A stretch of DNA of 64,000 bases from Chrysomallon squamiferum (lineage: Eukaryota > Mollusca > Gastropoda > Neomphalida > Peltospiridae): assembly GCA_012295275.1 (NCBI GenBank), contig CM022678.1, positions 9,848,810-9,912,809 of the forward strand. Direction: 5' to 3'. Below, one piece after another: positions 1 through 12,609 of the stretch (positions within the stretch are counted from its first letter, which is position 1; every line of letters begins with the position of its first letter). Position numbers and translations under genes: made by a program. The notes below the pieces were generated by a model. That model did not search any database and was not told where the DNA came from. It saw nothing but the letters and a program-made list of their open reading frames with translations.

Positions 1-515
1 TAAACATTTCTCAACATACTTAACCTACAAACTGTAAATATCACTGATCATAATTAATTCTCATCTTTTTCTTTTTATAAGTAATTAAGCGGTTTATTTT
101 CATAACGCCATGTAGAATTATCATTTATAACTGTCAGTAATGTCTAACAGATTAATTGTGATTATCAGTATTTTCTGTAGTGTACATAATATTTAAGTTC
201 CGCGTACAGTAAAATTACACCTTTCTATTATGCGATTTAGAATTAGCAAAGTAAAACGTTACGTTTAATAAAACGGACACTTCATAGCGGTATCTGAAGT
301 TAGTTGTTCTGCTGTGTTTGTGTTTCAGTGAAACACGTTCTGCTGTGTTTGTGTTTCAGTGAAACACGTTCTGTTGTGTTTCTGTTTCAGTGAAACATGT
401 TCTGCTGTGTTTGTGTTTCAGTGAAACATGTTCTGGCAAGTTATAACCTAATTCCTCATTTCTTTTCTTTCAACACAGAAACATGCTAATCTTTAGTACG
501 ATCTATGAGTAACTC
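1..515. repeat. Left copy of a duplicated segment (paralogue at about 39600-40190)
   Basis: Bases 1 to about 510 align almost base for base with 39600-40190, so this is the edge of a segmental duplication. It contains four copies of a 31-bp tandem repeat (about 307-430) in which TTCTGCTGTGTTTGTG recurs; the other copy has only two. A block of about 120 bp, present at 40009-40128 and encoding the YEEI-containing tail described there, is missing here between TAATTCCTCAT and TTCTTTTCTTTC. No intact reading frame remains. Confidence 0.85.
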
Positions 516-715
516 NNNNNNNNNNNNNNNNNNNNNNNNNNNNNNNNNNNNNNNNNNNNNNNNNNNNNNNNNNNNNNNNNNNNNNNNNNNNNNNNNNNNN
601 NNNNNNNNNNNNNNNNNNNNNNNNNNNNNNNNNNNNNNNNNNNNNNNNNNNNNNNNNNNNNNNNNNNNNNNNNNNNNNNNNNNNNNNNNNNNNNNNNNNN
701 NNNNNNNNNNNNNNN
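516..715. other. Assembly gap of 200 N
   Basis: A run of exactly 200 unknown bases, a size typical of a scaffold gap of arbitrary length. It falls inside the duplicated segment, just after the part that matches 40150-40190, so the assembly probably broke on repeated sequence. Open frames that cross it are meaningless. Confidence 0.98.
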
Positions 716-1187
716 ATCAACAACAGAAAACCCATTAATATGAAACCGAAGACGCGAAGTCATCCAGCACTGAAATTTGTGATCAGGCTCACGGACATTG
801 CTTGACTTGTCAAGACAACTCTGTGTAATTCTGAGAACGTAACATCAGCTGTGGAGAAGGGACTGACACGGCGACAGTGACAACGTGGTCACTCGTGCAG
901 ACAGACTCTGCTCTGTCTGTGTACAACTCAGCTGTGTACATCTTCACCCACTTTTGTCCAAGTTGAACACAGACTTTGTTCAGTGAAATCAACGTCACAG
1001 CAGTGAATTTGATTCTTGAATCTGTTGTTAAATTTAATTTAAAACTACAAAATAAACTACAGCATAAAAGTAGTTGAGTAACACCTGACACACACACACA
1101 CACAGACACACATAGCACAAGTATAATCAAGTCCAGAGCAACTTAACATAAATTTTAAAAAAAGTAAATCATAAATTAAATAAAAAA

Positions 1188-1248
<61 letters not shown>

Positions 1249-2449
1249 CAACTAAATAAGTACATAAATAAATAAAAAGTCCTCAGTGAGTTGACACATA
1301 GTTGTTTACTTTGGTGTGCTGCACGTGTCAGTTGCTTTAAGCAAGGTTTATAAAGCGATTATCTCAATTGTGTACAAGTTTCTCCAACATCAAACAAGAA
1401 GTAAATCCGTAAAGACCAGTCATTTTTCCATAAAATAAACTACACAAATACTGTACTGAAAGAAAAAACAAATAAAATAAAACAAAATAAAATAAAGCAA
1501 CACAACCACCTCTGTTAAAATAAACGTACTAATTATAAATCGATATATTGTTTTTGTTTTAGTTACAGGAAATTTCTTTTCATCTCATTATTAGCCAATC
1601 ATAGACTGTAAACTTCAAATAAGAGACGTTGGTATTTTGTCCCCTACTTCTTCTTTCTTCTTATTTATTTATTTATTTATTTATATATTTAACTCAAGGT
1701 TCCACTGTATAAATCAACACCATATTACATAACATGGTTTGCGTACTGAAAACTGTTCATGCAGCTGTAACTATCTTTATTTAAAAAGTATTTCAGTTAA
1801 AATACATTTATCATGTTTTAGATTTGTTTTGTTTTGATATAATACCGCGTAATAAACACGTAAAACATGAAATTCACCTAACGCGAAAAAATATGTTTAA
1901 GTCGTCGACACATTAATATAACGAGCTTTTTATATTTTATTCTATTTTATTATTTCTTTAATTGTTACAAGTCTATAACTAGTACTAGCAGTCCACTGTT
2001 TTGACACTGGAAAACCTGCTTAGCGGTCACAACCATTTATTACTATCAACAACAAAACATTTTGTTTCTTGGAAAGGGTCGTGTTACATAGCACGGTTTT
2101 TGTAAGTGAAAACTTTTGACTCGTAGCTAAATAAATAATACACTGATCAATATGTGTATTACGCTAGTTGGAAAACAAAACAAGTAACAAATGTGTTGCA
2201 AACAGAAAAAATAAACAGAAATGTGCAAAAACAAACAGAAATTTGCATAAAAATAAAATAAAACACGGATTTCAAATGTATCTACGGTATCAAAAGAACA
2301 AAGGATGCAGCTTTTTACTTTCTGTTTTATTATTTTACAAGGTAAAATACTTACATTTTCTTCGATTAAAAAAAAAAGGAGAAGAAGAATTATGAAGCAA
2401 TTTTTATTATTTATCTTTCAGGTCCTTCCATTTTCTCTTTCTCTGCCCG

Positions 2450-2489
<40 letters not shown>

Positions 2490-2600
2490 TGATAAATTGT
2501 AATAAATAAAAAGAAACAAAAAGAATCTTTGACATGAAAAAGTGATATTAATTTATATTTTCATAATCTGATCGTTAGCAGTGTACAACTAGGAATAAAG
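716..2600. other. Non-coding AT-rich stretch with simple repeats
   Basis: I see no exon with convincing splice sites or protein similarity here. It holds (TA)n arrays at about 1193-1243 and 2453-2488, a short (CA)n at about 1089-1105, and TTTA-rich tracts near 1660-1690. Open frames in it are made of isoleucine/tyrosine read from TA repeats. Confidence 0.7.
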
Positions 2601-2664
2601 TAATTAACTGTTACCTGTTTCGATGTGTCACGTTGTGGGTGCAAATAAACGTACTCGTACAACG

Positions 2665-3052
<388 letters not shown>

Positions 3053-3064
3053 GTGAGTGCGCGC

Positions 3065-3690
3065 GTATATACAGGCAGGCAGACAGGTGTCACAGAATAA
3101 GAAAAAGCTAGGTAAGTAGAAAGATGACAGAAATCATATAAACAATCATATGGAACAAGTGACAGATCAGTATGATAATTACAGACTGCAGTGATAAATA
3201 CGTATTAAAATTATAATTACAGACTACATTGATAAATACGTACTATAATGATACTTACAGACTACATTGATAAATACGTACTATAATGATAATTACAGTC
3301 TACATTGATAAATACGTACTATAATGATAATTACAGTCTACATTGATAAATACGTACTATAATGATAATTACAGACTTCTTTGATAAATACGTACTATAA
3401 TGATACTTACAGACTACATTGAAAAGTACAGACTACGTTGATAAGTAGACACTATAATGATAAGTACAGACTACATTGATAATTACAGACTACGTTGATA
3501 GAGGCAGGCAGACAGGTGTCACAGAATAAGAAAAACCTAGGTATGTAGAAATATGACAGAAATACATATAAACAATCATATGGAACAACTGACAGATCAG
3601 TATTATAATTACAGACAACATAAATTCGTACCTATAATGATTATTACAGACTACATTGATAAGTACAGCCTACGTTGATAAGACAAGAAT
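3065..3690. repeat. 38-bp minisatellite inside a roughly 430-bp tandem duplication
   Basis: The motif GATAAATACGTACTATAATG plus flanking bases repeats at 38-bp spacing through about 3190-3490. The segment 3071-3173 (starting AGGCAGGCAGACAGGTGTCA) recurs at 3501-3604 and is again followed by the start of the same minisatellite. A larger block was therefore duplicated in tandem, with differing repeat numbers afterwards. Confidence 0.9.
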
Positions 3691-3742
3691 TTTATTTATT
3701 TTTATATAAATATTTTATTGAAGTTTTGATTGTACAAGTTTT

Positions 3743-3848
<106 letters not shown>

Positions 3849-4097
3849 AAAACTGGGTGAAAATTTCCAGAGTAAATCAGAGTCTGTTTTCAAGTGAAAT
3901 CTATTTTGTAATTTAGCAAGTTTAAACGATAAAGTGATTCGTAATAAATAAATAACATATTTAAAGAAAGAAAGTAAACAAATTAACTAAATTATTTACT
4001 AAATAAATAACTGATTTTCTGTTTTTTTTAAGAAATGTCTGTGGACCTTCAAATTCAAAACAGTTCAGTGAAACTAACTTAGCAGACAGTTTGAAGT

Positions 4098-5100
4098 TTA
4101 CTTTTTGCACCAAGTAAATATTTTTATTTCATTTAACTGTCCAACGTAGACTTTGTTGTCATCACAACAGACAGTTTTATTTTCAACTGGCAGAACAACG
4201 ACAACAACATGAACCTGCTGATCACGTGATTCAGCAAGACCGGAAGGACTACAGGAAGTCACGTGTTTGTTTATCAGTGATTTTCTTTCTAAACAAAAAT
4301 ATTTTACACATCTATTCGAATAATCACTAACAACAATTTTACTCTTGTCCTCACCTGACACCAGGATGGAAGATACAATAGGATCAAATGTATCTTCTTG
4401 TGTTGTTGTGTTAATGGTGTCTGTGTGTTTGAGTGTGTCTGTCTGTTTCTCTATCTGTGTGACTGTGTGTTGTGTTTTTGTTTTAGTGGTGTCTGTGTGT
4501 TTAAGTGTGTATATCGCTCTGTTTATCTGTGTGTCTGTTTGGATGGTTGTGGTTATTTCTCCAATGTGTACAGAAATTTCTTTATTTTTATCAGATTTTC
4601 TCAGATTTATTTTGAATTCTGCTTTTTCTGTTAGTGAAAGAGATTTTGACAGAAACTCGGAAGTTGTGTTTTGAAGTTTGGTGAATTTTGGAATATTTAC
4701 TTTTATGTCTGACTCTGATTTTACTTTTAGCAAATATTCACTAAGTTTTATAAACTTTTCATTTTCACCAATCAGATGTTTATGTTCACTAAACAATTTT
4801 TCTATTTCTGAGTTTACAAAGTTCTGAGATTTTTCTATTTCTCTTATTAGCCTGTCTTGTTCTTTGTGGACTGCGGCTGTGAAATCTGTGATTAGTGTGT
4901 TACCAATCCTTCTGACCTCTTCTGTGGTGTCCACGACGTTGATGTCGACGGCTTGGCGAAGTTGCTCAATCTTATCATCCATTTCTGTCTGAAGAATTTC
5001 TTTGTAGGATTTGAGAATCTCGGAAACAGAACTCAGAACTGAAATGTGACCTCCCTTTTTAGCTGAAATAAATAAATATCTGATTACTTAAATAATAGTA

Positions 5101-5150
<50 letters not shown>

Positions 5151-5657
5151 TGAATTAGTGATTAGTAATAATACTATTAATAAAGACATGCATACAATGT
5201 GAAGAGTTACAGAATTTATTTTATTTACGAAATGTAAAATCTGAGTAGGAAAAGGTTATAAATAAAATGTCCTCTATTTCTTTATGCTGCAATAGTTAAT
5301 AAACAGTAAACAGTTTTAGTTAAATGATTAGTGTATTTATTTATTTTTTTTTTTTTAATTATGTAACTCACAAAACTTTGAATGTTCTATTTTGTTAATG
5401 GCGTCCACCAGTGACTTGTTCATAGAGAATTGAGCTGCCCATGTTTCCACTGGTTTCGTGCTGTCTGGAATGTGCACATTCTGCCTGCAGAACGGGCAGC
5501 TTATTTCTGTGTCGTTGTTGTTGTAATTTGTGCTGATGTAATTCTGCAGGCATTTAGAACAAAACGAATGTCCACATGAAATAACTCTTGGTTTGTCAAA
5601 CATTTCCAAACACAGATAACACGAAATGTTGTCATCGGAGATTGAAGCTGTTGCCAT
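4098..5657 (-). CDS. TRIM-like RING/coiled-coil protein, propeller truncated (copy 1)
   Basis: Two coding exons on the minus strand: 5657-5372 and 5062-4098. The first follows acceptor CACAG directly before AT-ATG and ends at donor TTTT/GTGAGT. The second starts after TTTCAG. Phases match (95 codons plus 1 nt, then 2 nt), giving about 416 residues. Residues about 13-58 form a C3HC4 RING: CYLC, then CGHSFCSKC, then CPFC. No B-box is visible. A coiled coil follows from MDDKIEQLRQ, then two 24-residue TQI-KQTDTLKHTDT-type repeats (about 4392-4532). The last part starts an NHL-like propeller (KIVVSD...CVKYFCLERK) but jumps from LPVENKT to VCCDDNKVYV, losing about 155 residues that copies 2 and 3 keep. 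By family, RING proteins of this type are E3 ubiquitin ligases whose propeller binds target protein or RNA. Ligase activity is possible; target binding is probably lost. Gene or recent pseudogene is undecided. Confidence 0.8.
5102..5152. repeat. (TAA)n in the second intron of TRIM copy 1
   Basis: The short intron 5063-5371 between the two coding exons contains an (AAT)n array. Copy 2 has a longer (AAT)n array in the same intron (about 50731-50833). A similar array, grading into (GAA)n, lies just upstream of the RING exon at 5675-5770. Confidence 0.9.
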
Positions 5658-5672
5658 ATCTGTGAATAATAA

Positions 5673-5748
<76 letters not shown>

Positions 5749-6117
5749 AAGAAGAAGAAGAAGAACAAGAAGAATAACAATAATAATTATTATTATTATA
5801 ATAAACACCAAGGAAGACTAAGAAAATATAGAGAAAGAAAAATGTAACTAAGTAATAATAAGAATAATAATAATAATTGAAAACAACTGACTGGAGGTAC
5901 AAATTACATATTAATTCCACCTCATTTATACGACCAATGGTATATACAAATAAATATATAACATGAGAAATATTTAAACTGCGAATGCAACGGTGTCATA
6001 TTGTAAATACACTTTATAAACTGTTTATTTATTTAGTCTTATTTGTAAAATAACATACCTCGCACGATAAAGTAATCGTGGAAATGACTTTGAAAATATT
6101 TTTAAATATCTTAGATC

Positions 6118-6192
6118 ACCACCACCACCACCATCACCTTCACCACCACCACCACCACCACCAACAACAACAATAATAATAATAATAATAAA
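6118..6192. repeat. CAC/AAT trinucleotide repeat
   Basis: An imperfect (CAC)n tract grades into (CAA)n and (TAA)n within the long first intron of TRIM copy 1. Just beyond it, 6205-6275 (CTCTTGCCGTAGCGCAGCCC...) matches 52018-52085 in unit 2, one of the few non-repetitive intronic blocks kept. Confidence 0.85.
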
Positions 6193-6659
6193 TTTGACTG
6201 CAATGTCAATTTACTCTTGCCGTAGCGCAGCCCGGTTTTTACAGACGACACTTACTGAGCGGAAGATACAAACTCATGTAAAAAAAGGGGTAGAAGCTTT
6301 GAAGTTTTCTATAAAACTTTTGTTTCTTCTGATAAAAAATAATCGTGAAATTTTTAAATTGTTGAAGTTAAGTAAACAGGATTAAAATTAACAACTACCT
6401 TATCATAGTTTGTGTACTGAATTAATTTATAAAATGCTGGTTAGAGTCTATCACACATGTAGTAATAATAGAGATAGCAGCTAGCTTGTATTTGGACAGA
6501 GAAAGGTAATACATTTAGCCGCCAAAATTGTATCGTGTTTAATCTTGAAAAGTGAACTGGCGGTATCAGGTCTTTTCTTAAGATATATAAATAAACTATA
6601 AAAATGAAAAACAACATACAAGGTGAATATATGATTTTAGTCACGTGTACACAATAGTG

Positions 6660-6961
6660 ATAAAATAATGATAATATATATATATATATATCTTCTCTAT
6701 ATTAAATAGCTTTATTTCATATTATTTAATATATATATATATATATATTAATGGTTTTAAACTAATTAATTAAGTATATTTTATTAACTGACTAATCTAA
6801 ACATACTATTTGTTTCTATGCGTGAAAGAGATGAGTTCTTGAATGTTTGACAATGTCATGTCGATTCAATTGACACAGAAATATGATTAAAAATAAAACT
6901 ATAAGCATAATTGCAACTGTAAATTTAATAAGTTTGATTATTTTTATAAGTGTATTTAATC

Positions 6962-7039
<78 letters not shown>
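6660..7039. repeat. (TA)n and (CT)n arrays in intron 1 of TRIM copy 1
   Basis: Two short (TA)n tracts lie at about 6673-6691 and 6730-6748, and a (CT)n array at 6965-7039. A small (GT)n tract follows near 7059-7085. Confidence 0.9.
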
Positions 7040-7042
<3 letters not shown>

Positions 7043-7344
7043 ATACACCTGCATATACGTGTGTGTTTGTGAGTGTGTGTGTGTGAAACAAATATCACTG
7101 AGTAAAATTATTATTTTCTGTCATTATAATTAAATTGATTTTCCGATATTAATTATTATGTGAAATGTGGTGATAATGTGCAGCTGATTCGCTCTCTGTT
7201 TATCTACAGCTTCGTTAATAAATTTACAAAAATAAACGTAATTTATTTTAACATATGTTGCCGCTACTTTCTGTTTTTACTTTTAAACACATTATGTTTT
7301 GTTTTCTATCTATCTATCTATCTATCGATATATATATATATTTG

Positions 7345-7421
7345 TCATTTCGACCTTTTCTTTCCTGGGAAAAATTTATACACACATATATTTTTTCCCA
7401 GGAAAGAAAAGGTCGAAATGA
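7345..7421. repeat. Perfect 30-bp inverted repeat (hairpin) with 17-nt loop
   Basis: The arm at 7345-7374 (TCATTTCGACCTTTTC...) is the exact reverse complement of 7392-7421. The AT-rich spacer is 17 nt. It lies in the first intron of TRIM copy 1 and is absent from the matching intron of copy 2. It could be a small palindromic mobile-element end or a hairpin RNA precursor; neither can be decided here. Confidence 0.9.
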
Positions 7422-7564
7422 AAAAGTCAAATCTCTGTGTTTTGTTCAGTTAACAGTGTCCAGAGAAAGAAAGAAAGAAAAAAACGATCATAAATATGGT
7501 CACTGTAAGGAGATAAAATAATACTAAAACTACTACAACAAACAATATTTCCACTACAACTATT

Positions 7565-7715
<151 letters not shown>

Positions 7716-7750
7716 AATACAATTTACATAAAACAAAATGGAGTTCTTAC

Positions 7751-7900
7751 CAGGTTGGATATTTTCTAACAAAGAGATGACAATGAGGCTGTGTTACCGT
7801 GGAAACCAGTTTTCAGTTCTATGAGACAAAGACACAAATACGTGGTGTAATGTACCCGCTTGAAGAGAACTTTGACCATCTCGTGATGGAGATAAAACTC
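7751..7900 (-). other. Probable 5' non-coding first exon of TRIM copy 1
   Basis: On the minus strand, conserved sequence ends at the consensus donor CCTG/GTAAGAA (exon end at 7751). The RING exon begins with a splice acceptor two bases before its ATG, so an upstream non-coding exon is required. The same block, with the same donor (GTAAGAATTC), lies at 52644 onward upstream of TRIM copy 2, and is nearly identical through ACCGTGGAAACCAG. The 5' end of the exon is not defined; 7900 is a guess. Confidence 0.6.
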
Positions 7901-8394
7901 AGGTGAGGTATATAAGTTACAATCCATGGCCTTATTTAGTAAACTGATACTTACATACGTCAAATAAGAAAGATTAGTAATCAACAATAAACGTTTCTTT
8001 TCTCTTTAACATGAAATACAAGATCCAGGTCCGGGTTTGTTTAAATAACGGGTGTGGTGTGGTATTTGTATACTTACTTATTACAACCACTGTTACCTGT
8101 AATATTACAGCTACTACAACATTTTCATAATATTCTCAAATAGAACGAACAACAACAGCAACAACTATTATTACTACTGTTAGTACTAATACTACTTTTA
8201 CTACAACTGCTAATAGTACTGTTACTGCCACTACTAATATCAATTCCACTAAACTAGTATTAGTACTACAACTACTTAAACTATAGTTACTATATTTGAT
8301 AACACTACTTCTAAGTCTAGCACTCCTACTACTACCATTCTGTTACTAGTGCTTCTAATACTAGTTGTTAATTCTACTCTTGTTCCTTCCGCTT

Positions 8395-8429
<35 letters not shown>

Positions 8430-8650
8430 TAACTATTTCTATAACAACTGCTATTATTGTCTTGTAAATTCAAATTTCTTTATAAATAAGAATTTTTCTT
8501 TATTTAATATTAAGAATATCATTTGTTTAATCTATTTATATTTAGTCATATATGTTCAATTCCTGTATAATTAGTTTATTACTAAAACACGTGCTAGCGA
8601 TAACATGACCTACTCATCTGTTTTGTCAAGAGCAAAGTTTACTTGGTTAT
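7900..8650 (-). promoter_or_regulatory. Conserved upstream region of TRIM copy 1, candidate promoter
   Basis: DNA upstream of the first exon matches 52800-53710 upstream of copy 2. It includes CAGGTCCGGGT (about 8027), TAACGGGTG, and a block at about 8582-8675 around ACACGTGCTAGCGATAACAT that is almost unchanged at about 53605-53705. The E-box core CACGTG is inside that block. ACT-type trinucleotide repeats lie between the conserved pieces (8395-8430). Promoter function is inferred from position and conservation only. Confidence 0.4.
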
Positions 8651-8780
8651 CTTAAATTTATTAGCTAGAGATACACGCAGTATAAGTCATCTTTGTACCC
8701 ACACACACACACACACTCACACACTGAAATATTTTTTTCTTTAATGTTAATCTTATAATGATAATCTGAGATGTTTTTAA

Positions 8781-8902
<122 letters not shown>

Positions 8903-9062
8903 TTAGAATAAATAAAGTAATAAAGAAATAAAGAACGCATGATTTTATGAGAAAGCTGTGGAAGATTTTTCTTCGCAGATGTTTTTGTTTATTTATTTAT
9001 TTACTGTTTTTTAATATTATGATTCTTATTGTTTTTAATTTACTTTTTATTATTATATTGTC

Positions 9063-9095
<33 letters not shown>

Positions 9096-9281
9096 TCTTT
9101 ATTTATAACATTTCTTCTTTTTCTTTCTTCGTGATTTTTAAAAATTATTATCGAAATTATTTATTTATAATTATTATGGTTATTTTTCTTAATTTCATTT
9201 TTAGCTCAAAAATGAATACATTATAACTGTCCTAATTTGCAAAATCTGGGTTAATTGTAAATACATACCTGAGATGATCTT

Positions 9282-9383
9282 ACAGGAAATTACTTCTTTG
9301 ACAGACCGTATCTTGTCTGCGGCAATGGACAGGAAACCACATGTTGGTCTCAAACCACAATTAATTTCTACAAATTATATAAT
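9282..9383 (-). pseudogene. Cysteine-bearing exon of an unidentified gene
   Basis: On the minus strand an open exon lies between acceptor TTTGTAG and donor TCAG/GTATGT. It encodes about 33 residues starting INCGLRPTCGFLS and ending VISCKIIS, with cysteines at regular spacing, and has phase 1 at both ends, as exchangeable extracellular modules do. A paralogous exon on the plus strand at 28908 reads INGGLRPSCGFLS...MISCQIKS. I do not recognise the domain. No complete gene can be built around it, so it may be a relic or one exon of a gene whose other exons I missed. Confidence 0.45.
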
Positions 9384-9399
9384 TATTTTTGTGAGAAAC

Positions 9400-10670
9400 A
9401 AACAGAGTAATAACTTGATTAATACTGAATAAAATTAGGTTCGTGTGTGAACTATTTTTACTTTATTAATAAAGTTCAATTTTCTTGTTTTAAATATTAT
9501 AAATAAATAAATAACTAAACAAACTAATAGGGCTGTTTGAATAGCTATTATATTGAACAGAAAAGTTGTTTATTATTACTTACTTTCTATTACAGGTATA
9601 TTTCCTAAATACTTGCTTTCTTTATTTTATTTTATTTTTTATTTTTTCATTTTTGTAATACTGATTAACTGTTATTTCTGGATAATTTGTCTCAGTTCAG
9701 AAATATATTGTTCTTGGAGCTTATTAATTTCACAATAAATCTTAATAAAAAAAAAAAAAAAAAAATGATAGTTTTCAATTATATTTTATTCTGCTGTATT
9801 ATATTTATGATCTACTGGATCAGTTACTGAATACGTAAATAAGAGTGGATGAATGAATTGATGTTAGCATGGATCACGAATTTTCAGTGTTGGACTGATG
9901 ATACGTCTTATTATGTGGATCATGTTCTATAAGCAGTTAAAATTTGTTTCTTCTTGTGTTATTATTTTTAGATAAACAATTTCCTTTTTGTGAGTTCTCA
10001 AGTATTTCTCTACAAATCTATGACATTGTAATTATTTGAAATCTGTTGTAACTGTAAAAACTGCAGTGGACTGAGTTCCAATATTTTCTTCGTTTTGATT
10101 GAGATCTTTTATTTGATTCTTGAAAAATTCATTATATGTTACTGATAATAATAATAAAAAAAAAAAAAAAATAATAATAATAATAATAATAAATATATAA
10201 ATAAATAAGTATTTTGGTTTTTAAAATAATAAACTGAAATATAACTACCTGTCAGTTTTGTAAATCCACCTAAGTTAAAAACTAAATCTCATCATATGTG
10301 TAGCAACACTGGCTGCAATATAAAATACTACTCATAATTTAGATATATTTTGAACATTTGATTATATAAATATTTGGAGAAAAAAAGAAAAAAAAAAAAA
10401 AAGACTTTTCCACGTACAACAAAATCAATTTGACAATTCTACTTTCATTCCCAAATTTGTTCTCGGTCATATATATAATCTTGAGATTTGATTTCTCAGT
10501 CATGAAGTTCATAAAAATTAAATAATCCCCTATAGTTTTAAATAATACAGTAACAAAAATTAACAGTATTTATTAAAACTGATGGTTTTGCAAGTATATA
10601 CACACCAAAGTACAATATTGGCTGCTTCAGAGATATAAACAAACAGTAAGAGAAGGTAAACCTATTTTCA
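9400..10670. other. Non-coding AT-rich stretch
   Basis: No exon or element recognised. It holds poly-A tracts near 9749-9765, 10158-10170 and 10381-10402 and short (TAA)n tracts near 10150-10190. The phrase TGATAGTTTTCAATT at about 9766 recurs at about 55514, so weak similarity to unit 2 continues here. Confidence 0.6.
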
Positions 10671-10748
10671 TGTGAGCATCCATGTAGAGATTTTTATTTT
10701 CTCTTGCACTGACCCAACACAGCTGATCTTCAGATGATTTTCTGCAGT
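10671..10748 (-). other. Possible small exon, unidentified
   Basis: On the minus strand, acceptor CTGACTGCAG is followed by an open frame of about 26 residues (DQLCWVSARENKNLYMDAHM within it) and donor AAATAG/GTTTAC. It lies upstream of the cysteine exon at 9383 in the same orientation and could belong to the same gene. The donor is weak and the exon short, so chance is possible. Confidence 0.25.
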
Positions 10749-10749
10749 C

Positions 10750-11684
10750 AGTTCAGTTTAATTTAAATAGGTATTAATAACAATAAACACAAGAACAAGA
10801 ACATAAATAAATAAATTAATTAATTAATTAATTAAATGTAAAAATCTGAAATAAGAAATAAATAAAATACAACATAATAATAATAATAATAATAAAAATT
10901 CACACAAATCCTCCAACAATCCCCCTACAATAAATTTTGTTTTATTGTTAATATTAACTATTTATTATTGTGGCTGTTGTTGTTATTCTTATTCTTTTTC
11001 TCTCTCTCTCTCTCTTTTTTTATCTGTTAAGAAATGTTTGGTTTTTTTTAATCATTAATTAAATAATTAATTAATTTTATCATTCTACCCTTTGTAATGA
11101 ATCTTAACTCATAACGAAATAATAAATAACCGAAAAAAAAATAATAATAATAATAGAAAGAAATACCCGGCTATTTCTAAACCACACCTGAATCTCCATT
11201 TTTCTATGGCTCCGACTGTAGTCATAATAAAGCTTTTTATTGTACTGCTAGAACAACAACAACTAAATAAATTAATTGATTAAAATATAAAATACAAACA
11301 AACAGCATCACTTCGCCATCATAACAAGACGCCAGAGGATAAAACAGCAGCTAAAATATTTAGTCACTGTTGTTTTCTTACGATGCGTGACAGTTTACCC
11401 AAAACAATAAAATAATAACTTGCAAGTACAAAGATTTTTATTGTTGTTGTTGTATTCACACTTTAAAATAATGAGACGGTTATAACCTTAATTGTATTTC
11501 TCAGCCTCTTGTAACAACAATACGACTGTGATATGCAATAATAATGATAAATGAGTTGGTCGAGCTATAATTTCTGAATAACGTTTGTAAGGTGGGGAAA
11601 GTTACTAACAATTAGTAATTGTTAACAGTGTAACAACTCGCTCTGAGTAGTTGGTCAAATTCAGACTAAATTACTTTTTTAATA

Positions 11685-11737
<53 letters not shown>

Positions 11738-12000
11738 ATTTTATATTAAAAATCCATAACTTTCGAACAATTTGACTCACAATTTTAAATATTTTGTTTC
11801 TGAAATCAGGATAAAAAGATCTACAGTTATAATTAACAACACCCCCAACAACAAACAACAACAACAACAATAGTATAGATAAAGAAAAAGTAACACTGAT
11901 AATCAAAATAACTGAAAAATAAATATGTTTAAAAAGCTATGACATAATAAAACAGCAAAAAAAAAAAATTTAAAATAATAAATTTAATGATATGAAATCA
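10750..12000. other. Non-coding stretch with simple repeats
   Basis: Nothing coding is supported. There is a TTAA-rich run near 10810-10835, short (TAA)n tracts, and a (GT)n array at 11688-11734. Confidence 0.6.
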
Positions 12001-12012
12001 CATAAACTTTAA

Positions 12013-12014
<2 letters not shown>

Positions 12015-12047
<33 letters not shown>

Positions 12048-12250
12048 AATGTTGCCGTTGTTGCCGTTGTACCGGCGTTGTTTCTAACGTTATTCCAGTA
12101 CACTTCATTATTCCTTTTGGTTTTCTTTCCGTGTCCAATATATACTAAAATATATTATTATTATCTCTGCTAATGCCGCCGTCGTTGGCGTCGTAACGTT
12201 CTGATTATTCTTTTCCTTTTTGATTAACTATTATTCATACTTTAATGATC
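12015..12250. repeat. (GT)n array and one copy of the roughly 150-bp dispersed satellite
   Basis: After (GT)n at 12015-12044, the sequence GTTGCCGTTGTACCGGCGTTG leads a monomer pair with TTATTCCAGTACACTTC and ATATACTAAAATATATTATT. The same order of phrases recurs at 15270-15930, 22980-23530 and 24230-24480. It is CpG-richer than its surroundings (GCCGCCGTCGTTGGCGTCG). Confidence 0.8.
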
Positions 12251-12609
12251 AGCTCGAGAGTGGTGTTACGGGTTCTTGTTTCACAGAATGATCTGGCGAC
12301 AGACGTACGTCTAGCGGCAAGGTTCGTAACACGTCGTCAAATAACTCGAGTCCCGTTCCTTGTTATAAAAGCCCGAAGGTTTGTTTGTTAAGGATACGAC
12401 AGCCACGCCCACTGACCTGTCAGAAAGCGTGCCTGACGTAGTCGTGCCTCACAACAGCTCGCTCTGATTAGCATGTTAAATTTTTCCATTTCCATGTATT
12501 ACGGCAGAACAGATTGGAAATGTGTTGTTAACTCACAGTGCAGAAACTACGTCGTGTCTGTGGACAACATGTTCCAGCCGGCAGAACTGATGCAGCAACA
12601 ACCACGCGG

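Noticed and set aside
4345-4674. Plus-strand cysteine/valine-rich protein opposite TRIM copy 1 (also 49816-50310 and 63212-63634)
   Set aside because: Antisense shadow of the Thr/Asp/His-rich TRIM linker repeats; recurs at each copy for that reason.
7900-7920. TATA box near the TRIM first exon
   Set aside because: TATATAAG at about 7909 is not kept in unit 2 (GTATTTCAG), so it does not support a core promoter.
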